Source: Thermoguttaceae bacterium (GTDB taxonomy: Bacteria > Planctomycetota > Planctomycetia > Pirellulales > Thermoguttaceae). Taken from it: 64,000 nucleotides of DNA. Location of the stretch: NCBI GenBank assembly GCA_017939795.1, contig JAGBAA010000092.1:22195-86194 (forward strand). Direction: 5' to 3'. The notes below the pieces were generated by a model, which made no database searches, was not told the DNA's origin, and was given only the letters and a program-made list of their open reading frames with translations. The translations under genes were made by a program, and so were the position numbers. Numbering within the stretch: position 1 is the first letter of the stretch; every line of letters begins with the position of its first letter. This document shows positions 9,700 through 18,968 of this stretch, piece by piece.

Positions 9700-11163
9700 A
9701 TGGAAAACAAAATTCATTATCGCGGGATCACGTTTGATGACGTTCTTCTCGAACCGCGCTACAGCGAACTGGTCCCTTCGGAAGTTGACGTCACGACGAA
9801 ACTGACCAGACGCATCCATTTGAACATTCCGATCCTCAGCTCTCCGATGGATACCGTGACGGAAAGTGCCATGGCTATCGCTTTGGCGCAGGAAGGCGGT
9901 TTGGGCATCATCCATAAAAATCTCTCTATTGCCGACCAGGTGACGGAAGTCATCAAGGTGAAACGTACTGCGAACGGCATCATCAACAATCCGGCGACGC
10001 TTCATCCGGACGCGACAGCCGCCGACGCTCGCCAGATGATGGATACGCACCGTGTTTCCGGCATTCCGGTCGTTCTGGAAAACGGTCATCTCGAAGGGAT
10101 CATCACGCGCCGCGACCTCCGTTTTCTCGAAGATCTGAGTGTTTCAGTCAGCGAAGTAATGACGAAAGATCACCTTGTAACGGCTACGGGGAGTGTAACG
10201 CTTGCGGAAGCTGAGAAAATTTTAATGGAAAAAAAGGTGGAGAAACTCCTCCTGGTTGACGATAATTATATATTGACGGGACTGATCACGATCAAGGACA
10301 TTGATATGCAGCGCAGCAATCCGCTTGCCTGCAAAGATGAACTTGGCCGTCTCCGTGTCGGCGCCGCGGTCGGAGTGCACGATTACGAACGTGTTGAGAC
10401 GCTGGTTTCGACGGGAGTTGACATTCTGGTGCTCGACAGTGCGCACGGTCATTCCAAAAACGTATTGGAAACGGTTCGCCGCATCAAAAAAGATTGGGAT
10501 ATTGATGTGATCGTGGGCAACATTGCGACGGCAGAGGCTGCAAAAGACCTCATCGCCGCCGGCGCAGACGCCATCAAGGTCGGTATCGGTCCAGGCTCGA
10601 TCTGCACGACGCGTGTCGTGTCGGGCGTTGGTGTTCCGCAGATCTCTGCGATCTACAACGTGGCGCAGGCCGCGGCGGGAACAGACGTTTCGATCATCGC
10701 AGACGGCGGTATCCGCTATTCGGGAGACATCACGAAGGCGCTTGCCGCTGGTGCACACGTCGTCATGCTTGGCGGACTTCTCGCAGGATTGGAAGAGAGT
10801 CCGGGAAGCAAAGTGTTCTATCAGGGCCGTCAGTTCAAGGCATATCGCGGAATGGGTTCGCTGGGCGCGATGGTTCGCGGCTCGAGCGAGCGTTACCGTC
10901 AGACGAAAGCCGGACCGGACAAACTCGTGCCGGAAGGCGTCGAAGGACGGGTCCCGTACCGCGGAACGCTTGGACCGTTTGTGTATCAGCTTGTAGGGGG
11001 GCTTCGAGCTGGTATGGGTTATTGCGGAACCAGAAATATTGAAGAACTGCGCAGGGATGCCCGGTTCGTTCAGATTTCTCCGGCTACTGTTCGGGAGAAT
11101 CATCCTCATGACATCAAAATTACGCAGGAAGCTCCAAACTACAATTCAGAGGATAACGGCTGA
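9700..11163 (+). CDS. guaB: IMP dehydrogenase
   Basis: 487 residues, the usual length. It oxidises IMP to XMP with NAD+, the first committed step of GMP synthesis, in the cytoplasm. The start at 9700 is fixed by AAGGAGAG at 9687-9694 and by the family N-terminus ([10 protein letters not shown]). The order is TIM barrel, two CBS domains inserted at about residues 95-215 ([30 protein letters not shown]), then the catalytic loop [15 protein letters not shown] with the nucleophile Cys, the flap region and the C-terminal [15 protein letters not shown] signature. All key residues are present. The 3' end overlaps the start of the next gene by 56 nt. Confidence 0.97.
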   Translation: MENKIHYRGITFDDVLLEPRYSELVPSEVDVTTKLTRRIHLNIPILSSPMDTVTESAMAIALAQEGGLGIIHKNLSIADQVTEVIKVKRTANGIINNPATLHPDATAADARQMMDTHRVSGIPVVLENGHLEGIITRRDLRFLEDLSVSVSEVMTKDHLVTATGSVTLAEAEKILMEKKVEKLLLVDDNYILTGLITIKDIDMQRSNPLACKDELGRLRVGAAVGVHDYERVETLVSTGVDILVLDSAHGHSKNVLETVRRIKKDWDIDVIVGNIATAEAAKDLIAAGADAIKVGIGPGSICTTRVVSGVGVPQISAIYNVAQAAAGTDVSIIADGGIRYSGDITKALAAGAHVVMLGGLLAGLEESPGSKVFYQGRQFKAYRGMGSLGAMVRGSSERYRQTKAGPDKLVPEGVEGRVPYRGTLGPFVYQLVGGLRAGMGYCGTRNIEELRRDARFVQISPATVRENHPHDIKITQEAPNYNSEDNG

Positions 11164-12676
11164 TCCTCACGCACGTTTCGGCAGACAGGAAGTCTGTCGG
11201 GCAGCCGTTCTGTTTTCGGCGGTTCTTTCCGCCGGTATTGCGGGTGCGGATACTCGGTTTGTCCGCCCCGTCGCCTATCAGCAGGATCCGTCTGCTGCGG
11301 GAAATGTGCCCGTTGTGCGCATCGATTCCGTGCAGGCGGAAACGCGAAACACGGTCGTTCCGGTCTCGTATACGGTACCGGCGGCCCGGTCTGAAAATGT
11401 AAATTTCGGAGGACGCGGGACCTCCTCGACTGTCTCGCCGTCCTCTTCTGATCCTTCATTGAAGTGGGTCTCTGTCAACTCGCCCGAAGCGCGTTCCATG
11501 CAGGGAAAATCCGCTTCTGCTCCAGTTTCGGACGCCGGATCTGCGAAAACGGCATCGTCAGCACTTTCGGGGATCCGTATCTCCGGACAGGCGGTTCCGG
11601 TTTCGGCAGTGGAAAAGAAGGATACCGGAACGCTCGTGACTCCGATCCCAGCCGTAATGCCGCGATATTCCCGCGTACGTCTGACCTCGGGAGAAGATGC
11701 CGGTCTGGATCTGGATTCGCTCGGCAGTCTGGATGATCTGGAAGCGGAGAACGTGGATGCGAAAGCGGCAGATGCGAAAGCTCCGGCGGAAAATGAAGAT
11801 CTTGCGGAACAGCTCCTTCCTGAGGCGGAAGATGCTTCGCCGATGCTGCCTGCCGGTGAAAATGGGGCTGATCTGGATCTGAACGGTTCGGAAACGGAAC
11901 CTCTGGCGATGCCGGAAGAGAGTCTTGTTGAGGGATCGATACAGAATGAAGAAACATCGGATGCCGATGACGCGCAGATTCCGGGAGCGATTGGAAATGA
12001 AAAGGAAAGTACGCTGGAACAGGGGGGCCTGAACCAGAATACGAACGCGCCGAAAAACGGAACCGATGTTTTGAATGCCGTGCCGGAGATCACTTCTGAA
12101 GAAACTCCGAGCCTGATGGCGGAACCCGCTCGTCCTGAAGTACCGACGATGCTTCCCGGACCGGAAGAAAATCGGGAGCTGACGGAGAGCTTCACGACGC
12201 GCCAGGTCGACGAAAGCGACTACGACATGCCGTGCGAGAGCAGCGAGCCGATGCACCGGATCACGGAGATCACGAACGACATCGAGCTTCACGACACGAA
12301 GATCGTGCCGAAATCCTGCCCGCTCGCCGCGCCGAACGAAGCATTCCCGGCCCGTGAATTTGCCGGTACGAACATGACGTGGACCGCGTCGAACCTCTGC
12401 CATAATCCGCTTTATTTTGAGCAGCCGTCCCTGGAACGTTACGGACACACCATCGGTCCGCTTCAGCCGGTGCTCTCCGGGGCGCAGTTCCTCGCGACGA
12501 TCCCGTATCTTCCGATGCTCGCGGCCATCGATCCGCCGAACGAATGCCAGTACTCGCTGGGCTACTATCGACCGGGGAGCTGTGCTCCGCGGAAATGGAG
12601 TCCCATCCCGTACTCGACGCGCGGCGCGATCGTCGAAGGGGGCGTCGCCACCGCACTGGTCTTCCTCATTCCGTAG
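11108..12676 (+). CDS. Exported planctomycete-type protein with acidic middle
   Basis: 522 residues. I chose the ATG at 11108 because GGGAGAA lies 8 nt upstream and an export signal follows (hydrophobic [16 protein letters not shown] after a long basic n-region). This puts the first 56 nt inside guaB. Residues 50-370 are low-complexity, Ser/Ala then Asp/Glu/Pro rich. The last 150 residues form a compact domain with [37 protein letters not shown] and RPGSCAP, a pattern I remember from uncharacterised planctomycete proteins, here with paired cysteines. It is probably co-transcribed with guaB, but shows no metabolic link. A terminator-like hairpin lies at 12781-12822. Confidence 0.82.
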   Translation: MTSKLRRKLQTTIQRITADPHARFGRQEVCRAAVLFSAVLSAGIAGADTRFVRPVAYQQDPSAAGNVPVVRIDSVQAETRNTVVPVSYTVPAARSENVNFGGRGTSSTVSPSSSDPSLKWVSVNSPEARSMQGKSASAPVSDAGSAKTASSALSGIRISGQAVPVSAVEKKDTGTLVTPIPAVMPRYSRVRLTSGEDAGLDLDSLGSLDDLEAENVDAKAADAKAPAENEDLAEQLLPEAEDASPMLPAGENGADLDLNGSETEPLAMPEESLVEGSIQNEETSDADDAQIPGAIGNEKESTLEQGGLNQNTNAPKNGTDVLNAVPEITSEETPSLMAEPARPEVPTMLPGPEENRELTESFTTRQVDESDYDMPCESSEPMHRITEITNDIELHDTKIVPKSCPLAAPNEAFPAREFAGTNMTWTASNLCHNPLYFEQPSLERYGHTIGPLQPVLSGAQFLATIPYLPMLAAIDPPNECQYSLGYYRPGSCAPRKWSPIPYSTRGAIVEGGVATALVFLIP

Positions 12677-12780
12677 TGAAGGCAGAGAAGACCGAAGAAT
12701 CCGTCGTGTAAACCCAGGAGCCGCCGACTTTTCGGGGCCGGTGACTCCGCGAGATACCAAAACTTGATTTTTCATACCAC

Positions 12781-12822
12781 AAACGGAAAAACGGACGGAG
12801 GGATCTGCCCGTTTTTTCGTTT
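12781..12822 (+). terminator. Stem-loop terminator after the acidic exported protein
   Basis: AAACGGAAAAACGG (12781-12794) pairs with CCGTTTTTTCGTTT (12809-12822) over 14 positions with one G-T pair and a 14-nt loop. The U-rich part lies inside the 3' arm, so it may work in either direction. Confidence 0.55.
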
Positions 12823-12839
12823 AACGGAGTACCAATTCT

Positions 12840-13207
12840 ACCACTGAAGACATCCAAACACAAAAGCATCAAGGTTTTGAAAAAGGAGTCCAGAGGGAAA
12901 AACGATTTCCCAAATGTTTCTCCCTCTCGGCCGTTCATGCCATAACGGGCAGGCCGCGAGCCGAGGCGGGCGGAGTGCATTCCCGCGTACAGACACGGAT
13001 CCGCTTACGATGTTCGCTCTGCTGAATTTTATGAGTTGACGAAATGACCAACGGGAACGGATCCATGCTCTCGCGCGAAAGTGCCATTCGCAGCCGCTCG
13101 TACCGGCTCGTGCACAGGACTTTTCGTCAATTGATCTCACCTCCGTGTTTTTTCGCACATTCTGTGCATTTCGTGTCAGGATCCCGTCCCGTCATTTTTT
13201 CTTTTTC
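12840..13207 (+). repeat. Dispersed intergenic palindromic repeat, copy 4 (forward, long form)
   Basis: The hairpin AGAGGGAAAAAC (12892-12903) / GTTTCTCCCTCT (12916-12927) has one mismatch. It continues into a long module (12930-13207) containing CGATGTTCGCTCTGC and GAATTTTATGAGTTGA, then the TTTCGCACATTCTGTG and CGTCCCGTCATTTTTTC end. The same long module recurs at 18687-18968 at clearly high identity. Confidence 0.82.
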
Positions 13208-13757
13208 CCCTTCCGTGAGCTTGTGTCTCTTCTATGCAGTCTGTGGTAAGATCGGAGCTGGTTCGGTACGCGCCTTCCGGAAGAGTCAGAAAAACTGACC
13301 GCCCGTTTCGGGTTCTGTTTGTGCGGACTATGGCGGTCGTGCAAGAGGCGCAAACCTGAAATTCTGCAAAAACGCGAAAAAATCGCAAAAACCGCTTGCG
13401 TTTTTTCAAATTTGGGGGAAAATAGAAAGACTTCCCATTCGTTTTCCGAAAAAACCAGGTCCATTCGGCAGGCGCGTACTGTTCGCGTTGCGATTTCTGC
13501 CGTGGAAACCTCAAAAGAGACTCCAAAGTTCATTGATTTTAAACGCGAAAAACACCCAAAGAAACGAAAAACTCGAAACGGATTTTAAAATTTTTAGATC
13601 ACTTCGTAAATCCTGCGTTATTTCGTGATTTTCGCGTTGAAAGATCCCTTTCCGTGTTTTCCATCTTCGAAATCCGGTCGGGATCGCAATGTACGCAGAC
13701 CGCGCAGTTTCCGAATGGTCCCCAAACCAGACCCAATTTTCAAAATTCCTCAAAATC
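13208..13757. other. Gene-free stretch
   Basis: No supported gene. It holds A/T-rich and CGAAA-rich sequence and a weak hairpin CGCAA/TTGCG followed by six T at 13384-13406. The short open frames here lack ribosome-binding sites and recognisable composition. Confidence 0.5.
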
Positions 13758-14765
13758 ATGAAACGAAACGATTTCCGGACGCATTCCGCGACGCACTCCG
13801 CAAAGAAGATCCGCCTCCGCACCATCGCGGCATTCCTCAGTTTTCTGGGATTGGCCCTGACGTTTTCTTTCGGCGTCACGTCCTCCCTTTCCGCGCAGGA
13901 AGGCACTCTTCTTCTGCCGGGAAATTCCAAAACTGAGCGTTTGATCTCGACGGTCCTTACGCCGGAGGGGATCCGGATCCTGAAAGTCGGCTACCCGTGC
14001 AGCCTGCATCCCTCAGCGTCGCTCGAAATTCGTCCCATTTCGGAAAAAGCGAAAAAAAAGCCGGAAGACATCAATCCCGTTTTCTTTCAGAGCCGCTGGC
14101 TGGAACGCAATGACCAGTTCGGCGACCTGCCGAAAGATGCACTTTCCGACTGCTATCTCGGCGACGAAGACGACTTCCTGATGAAGACGCTCCATTTTGA
14201 GGATCCGACCGTCACGATGAACATTCTGGGGTGGGTCGGCGTTCTGGGAAGACGTGAAACGGTCGTGCGTTTTCGTCTGGAAAACCGCGAAACGAAAGAA
14301 ACCGACACGACGCTGATCTTTCCGCACGCAAGCCGATTCCAGGTAAGCGCGGCACCGACGAAGAAAGACCCGTTCAGTTCATGCGCCTTTGGATTTGAGC
14401 TTCCTGGCCCGGAATTTGACCAGCCGTGCGATTTGATGGTCTGGGTCCTGCGCGGCGAGAAGATCATGCACCAGGAGGTCGTACACTGGGAAGGACGCCT
14501 GGAAAAACCCTACGAAGAAAAAGAGGTCCAGGTTCGACGCAGCTCACGTTCAAAGAAAGCTGAAAAAGAAAAAGACGACTTCTTTGACGATGAGGAGGAA
14601 GACGAAGAATTCTTCGACGAGGAAGAGGACGAAGAAGAATTTGACGAAGGATCGGAAGACGGCTCGGAAGACGATTTTGAAGATGACGAAACGGACGAAG
14701 ATCTGGAAGAAGATCCCGACGCCGGCTCGGATGAGGATGAAGAAATTTTCGACGACGAGGAATGA
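13758..14765 (+). CDS. Exported protein with Asp/Glu-rich C-terminal tail
   Basis: 335 residues from the ATG at 13758. That start gives an export signal (RLRTIAAFLSFLGLALTFSFG, cleavage near SLSAQ), although no clear Shine-Dalgarno is seen. The first 255 mature residues look beta-rich (TLIFPHASRFQVSA; CDLMVWVLRGEKIMHQEVVHWEG). The last 60 are almost entirely Asp, Glu, Gly and Ser (for example EDEEFFDEEEDEEEFDEG). Such tails can bind divalent cations or basic partners. I recognise no family. A strong terminator follows at once, so the gene is probably monocistronic. Confidence 0.78.
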   Translation: MKRNDFRTHSATHSAKKIRLRTIAAFLSFLGLALTFSFGVTSSLSAQEGTLLLPGNSKTERLISTVLTPEGIRILKVGYPCSLHPSASLEIRPISEKAKKKPEDINPVFFQSRWLERNDQFGDLPKDALSDCYLGDEDDFLMKTLHFEDPTVTMNILGWVGVLGRRETVVRFRLENRETKETDTTLIFPHASRFQVSAAPTKKDPFSSCAFGFELPGPEFDQPCDLMVWVLRGEKIMHQEVVHWEGRLEKPYEEKEVQVRRSSRSKKAEKEKDDFFDDEEEDEEFFDEEEDEEEFDEGSEDGSEDDFEDDETDEDLEEDPDAGSDEDEEIFDDEE

Positions 14766-14769
14766 AAGC

Positions 14770-14801
14770 ATGGCGCGAAATTTCCTTTTCGCGCCATTTT
14801 T
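14770..14801 (+). terminator. Rho-independent terminator
   Basis: ATGGCGCGAAA (14770-14780) pairs perfectly with TTTCGCGCCAT (14787-14797) around a 6-nt loop and is followed by TTTT. Confidence 0.85.
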
Positions 14802-14897
14802 ATTGAAAAACGGGAACTGGCGGAAAAATCCGGAACCAGTCCGGAGCCGATTCAGAGCCGTTCGGAAACATCAGAAGAAATTGGAGAAACGAAACCC

Positions 14898-15680
14898 ATG
14901 CGTTTTCTGCATCTTGGCGATATCGTCGGCAAACCGCCGCGCGATCTCATCCGTAAGAAACTGGCGGCAGTCCGCGAGGAACTCCAGCTTGAGTTCGTGA
15001 CGGCTAACGCGGAGAACTCTGCGGCCGGGTCGGGGATCAATCAGGCGATCTTCAATGAACTTCGGGCAGCAGGAGTCGATTGCCTCACGATGGGGGACCA
15101 CACGCTCAAGCGCAAGGAAGCCATTTCCGTCCTGGAATCGGAATCCCGGATCGTCCGTCCCGCAAACTACCCTCCGGAAGCCCCCGGACGCGGATCCACC
15201 ATCTTCGAGATCGGCATGGGGGCGCGCTGTGCCGTCGTGAATCTCATGGGGCGCGTTTTTATGCAGCCGATCGACTGTCCTTTTCATGCGGCAGACCGGA
15301 TCCTGCGGCAGATCCCGCGCGACGTGAAGGTCATCCTGGTCGATTTTCATGCAGAGGCCACCAGCGACAAGCAGCTCATGGGCCGCTATCTCGACGGACG
15401 GGTCACGGCAGTGCTCGGGACGCACACGCACGTAGCGACGGCAGACGAGCAGATCTTTCCCGGCGGGACTGCGTTTCAGTGCGACGTCGGAATGTGCGGC
15501 GCAATGCAGAGCATCATCGGACGCAGGATCGAGTGCGTCACCGAGGCGGTCCTCACGGGGCGTCCCGTTTCCTATGAGGTTGCGGAGGAGAACGTGGAGC
15601 TTCACGGCACGATCGTGGATTTCAATCCACTCACAGGCCGTGCGAATTCCATTCAGCGATGGAGTTTGAGTGAAAGCTAA
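14898..15680 (+). CDS. ymdB: YmdB-type metallophosphoesterase (TIGR00282 family)
   Basis: 260 residues, the family length. Homologues are cytoplasmic dinuclear-metal phosphodiesterases acting on 2',3'-cyclic nucleotides and affecting biofilm or sporulation decisions in Firmicutes. Visible motifs are GDIVG (7-11), NAENSAAG, DFHAEATSDK and GTHTHVATAD, the last two carrying metal-binding histidines. Where YmdB has GNH(T/V)W, this protein reads MGDHTLKRKE, so the bridging Asn is replaced by Asp. The downstream DVGM(T)G block reads CDVGMCGA. GGAGAA lies about 10 nt before the ATG. The gene is flanked by a terminator upstream and a dispersed repeat downstream, so it is monocistronic. The biological role here is unknown. 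Confidence 0.92.
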   Translation: MRFLHLGDIVGKPPRDLIRKKLAAVREELQLEFVTANAENSAAGSGINQAIFNELRAAGVDCLTMGDHTLKRKEAISVLESESRIVRPANYPPEAPGRGSTIFEIGMGARCAVVNLMGRVFMQPIDCPFHAADRILRQIPRDVKVILVDFHAEATSDKQLMGRYLDGRVTAVLGTHTHVATADEQIFPGGTAFQCDVGMCGAMQSIIGRRIECVTEAVLTGRPVSYEVAEENVELHGTIVDFNPLTGRANSIQRWSLSES

Positions 15681-15682
15681 AG

Positions 15683-15832
15683 AAAAACATCAAAACATCA
15701 AAAAGTTCTTGAAGGCCGCAGCTCGCGGGCAGCCCGTCATGTCATGAACGGCCGAGAGGGAAAAACATTTTGAAATCGGTTTTCCCTCTGGACTCCTTTT
15801 TCAAAAACTTTTTGATGTTTTTGTGTTTTTTG
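15683..15832. repeat. Dispersed intergenic palindromic repeat, copy 5 (short, inverted ends)
   Basis: Both ends carry the AAACATCAAAAAGTTCTTGAA element in inverted orientation. Between them are GGCAGCCCGTCATGTCATGA and the hairpin AGAGGGAAAAAC (15755-15766) / GGTTTTCCCTCT (15778-15789). It occupies the whole gap between two convergent genes, so it may also serve as their terminator. Confidence 0.8.
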
Positions 15833-15857
15833 TATCTGGGTGAGTCTGAGGAAAATT

Positions 15858-17933
15858 TTATTCCTGCGGCTTCGGCGTCGTTTTGAGGAGGAAATGCTCC
15901 AGCGTCATCGGCAGGCTGACTTTCCAGAATACCCAGTTATGCGCTCCTGGTCGGAATAGCATTTCGTGCGGGACTCTGTGCTTCCGCATCGTTTCGGTCA
16001 GGCATACGTTCCCTTCTTTTAGGTAGTCTGACTCGCCGCAGTCGATGAAGATCCGGACGTCGTCTTTCTGCTCTTCAGGAAGTTTTTCCACGATAGTCAG
16101 GATGTCGTGTTCGAGATAAAACGGCGTGAGTCTTTCATCTCCGTCCTGATGTCCGGCAGGAACGGCCGTGTGGAAAATTCGGAGAAAGTCGGCGTGCCGC
16201 ATCGATTTGACGAGTTCATGCGAACGGATCGCGGGACTCATGGCGAAACAGCTTCCAAAAAGCTCTGAATGGCGCAGTGCGTAAAAGAGCGCACCGTATC
16301 CGCCTCGCGACGTACCGGCGATCCCGCGAAACTCACGGTCTTTTCGGCATCGGAAACGGGATTCCACATACGGGATCAGTTCCTGAACGAAAAAGTCCTC
16401 AAAACGGTACTTTCCTTCAAAATCGTTCCGCCACCGGCTGTTTTCGCAGTGCGGGATCACGATGACCGCTTTCTCAGGACGGTTGCGGAACCAGTCATCT
16501 GCAAGTTTTTTGAGCTCTCCCCGTTTCAGCCAGCTGTCGCCTGTGGCGACTATGCCGTCTCTTCGGTCTCCGGCACCATGAAGGAGGTAGAGGACCGGAT
16601 ATTCAAACCCGCTGGTAAGGTACCCGTTGGGAAGGTAGACGTGGAAGATCTCTTTACGGCCGAGGATCTTACTTTCGATCGGAAGGCTTTCGAGGACCAG
16701 ACTGCCGGACTGACCGTCTTTCGTCTGGAGGGAGTCTGCGAGTGCACGCAGGTCGGCAGCCGCCTGCGGATCTTCCGGAAGCGGAGCGTCCTGAAATGCC
16801 GGGAGAAGCTCCTCAAACAGAATGTTCAGGACCTGCTGGTAGCCGTTCGAGTCGGAGGTCACCGCAATGACGGCGTCCTTTTCCGGAATCGCGACCATGA
16901 ACTGGCTAAACATTCCGTCGCCGCGGTAAATATTGAATCGGCACCGCCAAAACTGGAAACCGTACCCCTGCGCCCAGTCGCTGTTCGGGTCTGCTCCATT
17001 GGAAACGTGCTTCGCCGTCGCCTGATCAAACCACTCCGCAGGAAGAAGCTGCTTTCCGTTCCACATGCCGCGCTGAAGGCAGAACTGCCCGAATTTCGCG
17101 ACGTCTTCCGTGTGCAGGAAAAGTCCAGTTCCGCCTTTGGAGATGCCGTGCGGACTCGGTTCCCAGTAGGGGGTTTTGATTTTGAGCGGCTCAAAAAGAC
17201 GCGGGATCAGGTAGTCGCGGACCGTTTCGCCCGTCGCACGCTGAACGGCAGAGGAGACCATGAACGTCCCTGCCGTATTGTATCGGAAGAACGTGCCGGG
17301 TTCGTGCGTAAACGGATGCTTCAGGAAGGTCTGCTCCCACGTTTCACCTTCCGGTTTGGAAAAATCGATCGGGAAAAGCCCCTTCAGTCCCGGTTCCGTA
17401 TGATGTCCGGCCGACATCGTGAGGAGGTCCTTGAGCGTCGCCTTTTTCAGGAAATCGTATTTTTCCGGAGGCTCTGGAGACGCAAAGTCCGCAGGAAGCG
17501 AGTCGGCAAAAAGGTCCGTCAGTTTGGCATCCAGCGAAAGTTTCCCTTCCGCGACCGCAAAACCGGCTGCCGTCGAGGTAAAGCTTTTGCTCAGAGAGTA
17601 GAGTGCGTGCGTCGTTTCCGGAGAATGCGGAGGCCACCAGCACTCTGCGGCCACCTTGCCGTGACGCAGGACCATCAGACTGTTCGGTGCCGTCACTTCA
17701 TCATTCAGACGCTGAATGAGCCGGATGAGCGTACGCGAAGAAATTCCCAGCGATTCAGCCGACGCACGCGGAAGTTTACCGTTGGCGTCCAGATTCTGAA
17801 CGGAAGATGCATCCGCCGCCGTGTTGGGGAGTGTGCCCGTCTGACCTGCATTTTCCGCACGAAGGACCGTCGAAAACGGCAGGCAGAGCAGGAGAAGGAA
17901 AACGATGGAGAGGGAACGGAATGTTCGTTTCAT
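15858..17933 (-). CDS. Exported fusion: class C beta-lactamase-fold hydrolase + putative esterase
   Basis: 691 residues with a signal peptide (FLLLLCLPFSTVLRA). Residues about 60-400 are a serine beta-lactamase/esterase-B-type domain: Ser113-Leu-Ser-Lys116 (SxxK), Tyr218-Asn219 in FRYNTAG, and RGDG (337-340) in the place of the third motif. Residues about 410-688 are an alpha/beta-hydrolase of the esterase D/feruloyl-esterase-like type: LYLLHGAG, GIAGTSRGG (Ser542), DCGESDY and GAHNW (His665). Both halves keep their catalytic residues. The pair probably removes ester groups from sugars or cell-wall material outside the cytoplasm. AGAGG lies upstream of the ATG. It is the last gene of a minus-strand run; true antibiotic hydrolysis is not indicated. 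Confidence 0.9.
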   Translation of the reverse strand: MKRTFRSLSIVFLLLLCLPFSTVLRAENAGQTGTLPNTAADASSVQNLDANGKLPRASAESLGISSRTLIRLIQRLNDEVTAPNSLMVLRHGKVAAECWWPPHSPETTHALYSLSKSFTSTAAGFAVAEGKLSLDAKLTDLFADSLPADFASPEPPEKYDFLKKATLKDLLTMSAGHHTEPGLKGLFPIDFSKPEGETWEQTFLKHPFTHEPGTFFRYNTAGTFMVSSAVQRATGETVRDYLIPRLFEPLKIKTPYWEPSPHGISKGGTGLFLHTEDVAKFGQFCLQRGMWNGKQLLPAEWFDQATAKHVSNGADPNSDWAQGYGFQFWRCRFNIYRGDGMFSQFMVAIPEKDAVIAVTSDSNGYQQVLNILFEELLPAFQDAPLPEDPQAAADLRALADSLQTKDGQSGSLVLESLPIESKILGRKEIFHVYLPNGYLTSGFEYPVLYLLHGAGDRRDGIVATGDSWLKRGELKKLADDWFRNRPEKAVIVIPHCENSRWRNDFEGKYRFEDFFVQELIPYVESRFRCRKDREFRGIAGTSRGGYGALFYALRHSELFGSCFAMSPAIRSHELVKSMRHADFLRIFHTAVPAGHQDGDERLTPFYLEHDILTIVEKLPEEQKDDVRIFIDCGESDYLKEGNVCLTETMRKHRVPHEMLFRPGAHNWVFWKVSLPMTLEHFLLKTTPKPQE

Positions 17934-18098
17934 GATGGAACCTCTGCAGGTTGGGGTTGGGGATCGGAAACGTCGGAGAGAGCGAAATCTTTTGGGGATT
18001 TTGGAAAAGAGATTTCTGGAGGACGGAATGGTTGGTCGGAATTTTCGGAAACCAAATGGGAAAACGGAAATTTCCGGCAGATCTTGCGGGACCGTGCG

Positions 18099-18377
18099 TC
18101 ATTCCGAGTCCTTTTCCTGCGGATCCGCCGCGTTGGCGGAAAAGATCTCCGGAAAGATCGAAAAACCGACGTGTACGAAAACGAGCAAAAGGAAGCTCGT
18201 GAAGAAAACCAGACCACTCCCTGCCGCGATCCAGCCAAATACCAAAGCCGATCCCGTGTCGCCAAGAAGCTGGAAAAGCGAATGAACGCCAGCGAATACG
18301 ACCGTTGCGAGGAGCAGGAAAAGGCTCGTCAGCAAAAGGCCCAGAATCAGTTTTGGGGACGGAAACGTTGGTTTCAT
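18099..18377 (-). CDS. Small two-helix membrane protein
   Basis: 92 residues with two hydrophobic segments (LILGLLLTSLFLLLATVVFAG and IAAGSGLVFFTSFLLLVFVHV) and an acidic C-terminus. No family is recognised. Support comes from a near-consensus promoter at 18448-18475, pointing at its ATG 70 nt downstream, and from its clear membrane-protein composition. It lies 165 bp upstream of the beta-lactamase/esterase fusion on the same strand and may be co-transcribed with it. Confidence 0.65.
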   Translation of the reverse strand: MKPTFPSPKLILGLLLTSLFLLLATVVFAGVHSLFQLLGDTGSALVFGWIAAGSGLVFFTSFLLLVFVHVGFSIFPEIFSANAADPQEKDSE

Positions 18378-18447
18378 GGTCTGACTTTCATGAAATTAGG
18401 GATGAACGCAAAGAGAAACTTTGCAGGTCAGGTAAAATTTACTGTCT

Positions 18448-18475
18448 ATTTTACCAAATTTTACCCAACTGTCAA
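18448..18475 (-). promoter_or_regulatory. Near-consensus promoter with overlapping GGTAAAAT repeats
   Basis: On the minus strand, TTGACA (18470-18475) and TAAAAT (18448-18453) are 16 nt apart. The spacer and -10 contain GGTAAAATTTGGTAAAAT, and TAAATTTTACC follows just downstream in inverted form. That looks like an operator for an unknown regulator. Confidence 0.65.
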
Positions 18476-18572
18476 GCCGGAAAAGAAAAATGTTGAGAAT
18501 TTTTTAGAAGAAATGAAATTTTGGGGTCTTCCGGAAAGTGTGGTGCCGATCCAGATCTGATTTTACTACGGA

Positions 18573-18968
18573 GGCCACCGAAGAGCCGCAGAAACACATA
18601 AAGAAACCTAATACACAAAAACATCAAAGCAACAAAAAGTTCTTGAAGAGGGCGTCTGAGGGAGAAACAACTTTCAAGATGTTTCTCCCTCACGAGCGTC
18701 CATGACATGACGGGCAGACCGCGAGCCGCGGCAGGCAGACTGCGCTTCCGCGCACAGACACGGATCCGCTCACGATGTTCGCTCTGCTGAATTTTATGAG
18801 TTGATGAAGTGACCAACGGGAACGGGGTCATGCACTCACGCGAAAGTGCCATTCGCCGCCGCTCGTACCAGCTCGCGCGTGGGACCTTTCGCCAATCGAT
18901 CTCACTTCCGTGTTTTTTCGCACATTCCGTGAATTTCGTGTCAGGATCCGTCCCGTCATTTTTTCTTT
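18573..18968 (+). repeat. Dispersed intergenic palindromic repeat, copy 6 (forward, long form)
   Basis: The module starts with AGCCGCAGAAACACA and ACATCAAAGCAACAAAAAG, then the perfect hairpin GAGGGAGAAAC (18658-18668) / GTTTCTCCCTC (18681-18691). The long module to 18968 matches copy 4 at 12930-13207. Its last 13 bases form the stop and final codons of the transporter gene encoded on the other strand. Confidence 0.84.

Noticed and set aside
13044..13298. 84-residue open frame inside repeat copy 4
   Set aside because: It is made of the dispersed repeat, lacks a ribosome-binding site and is not kept in the matching copy 6.
15858..17933. Antibiotic-resistance beta-lactamase
   Set aside because: The SxxK domain belongs to the broad class C/esterase-B type and is fused to an esterase; the third motif is not the canonical KTG.
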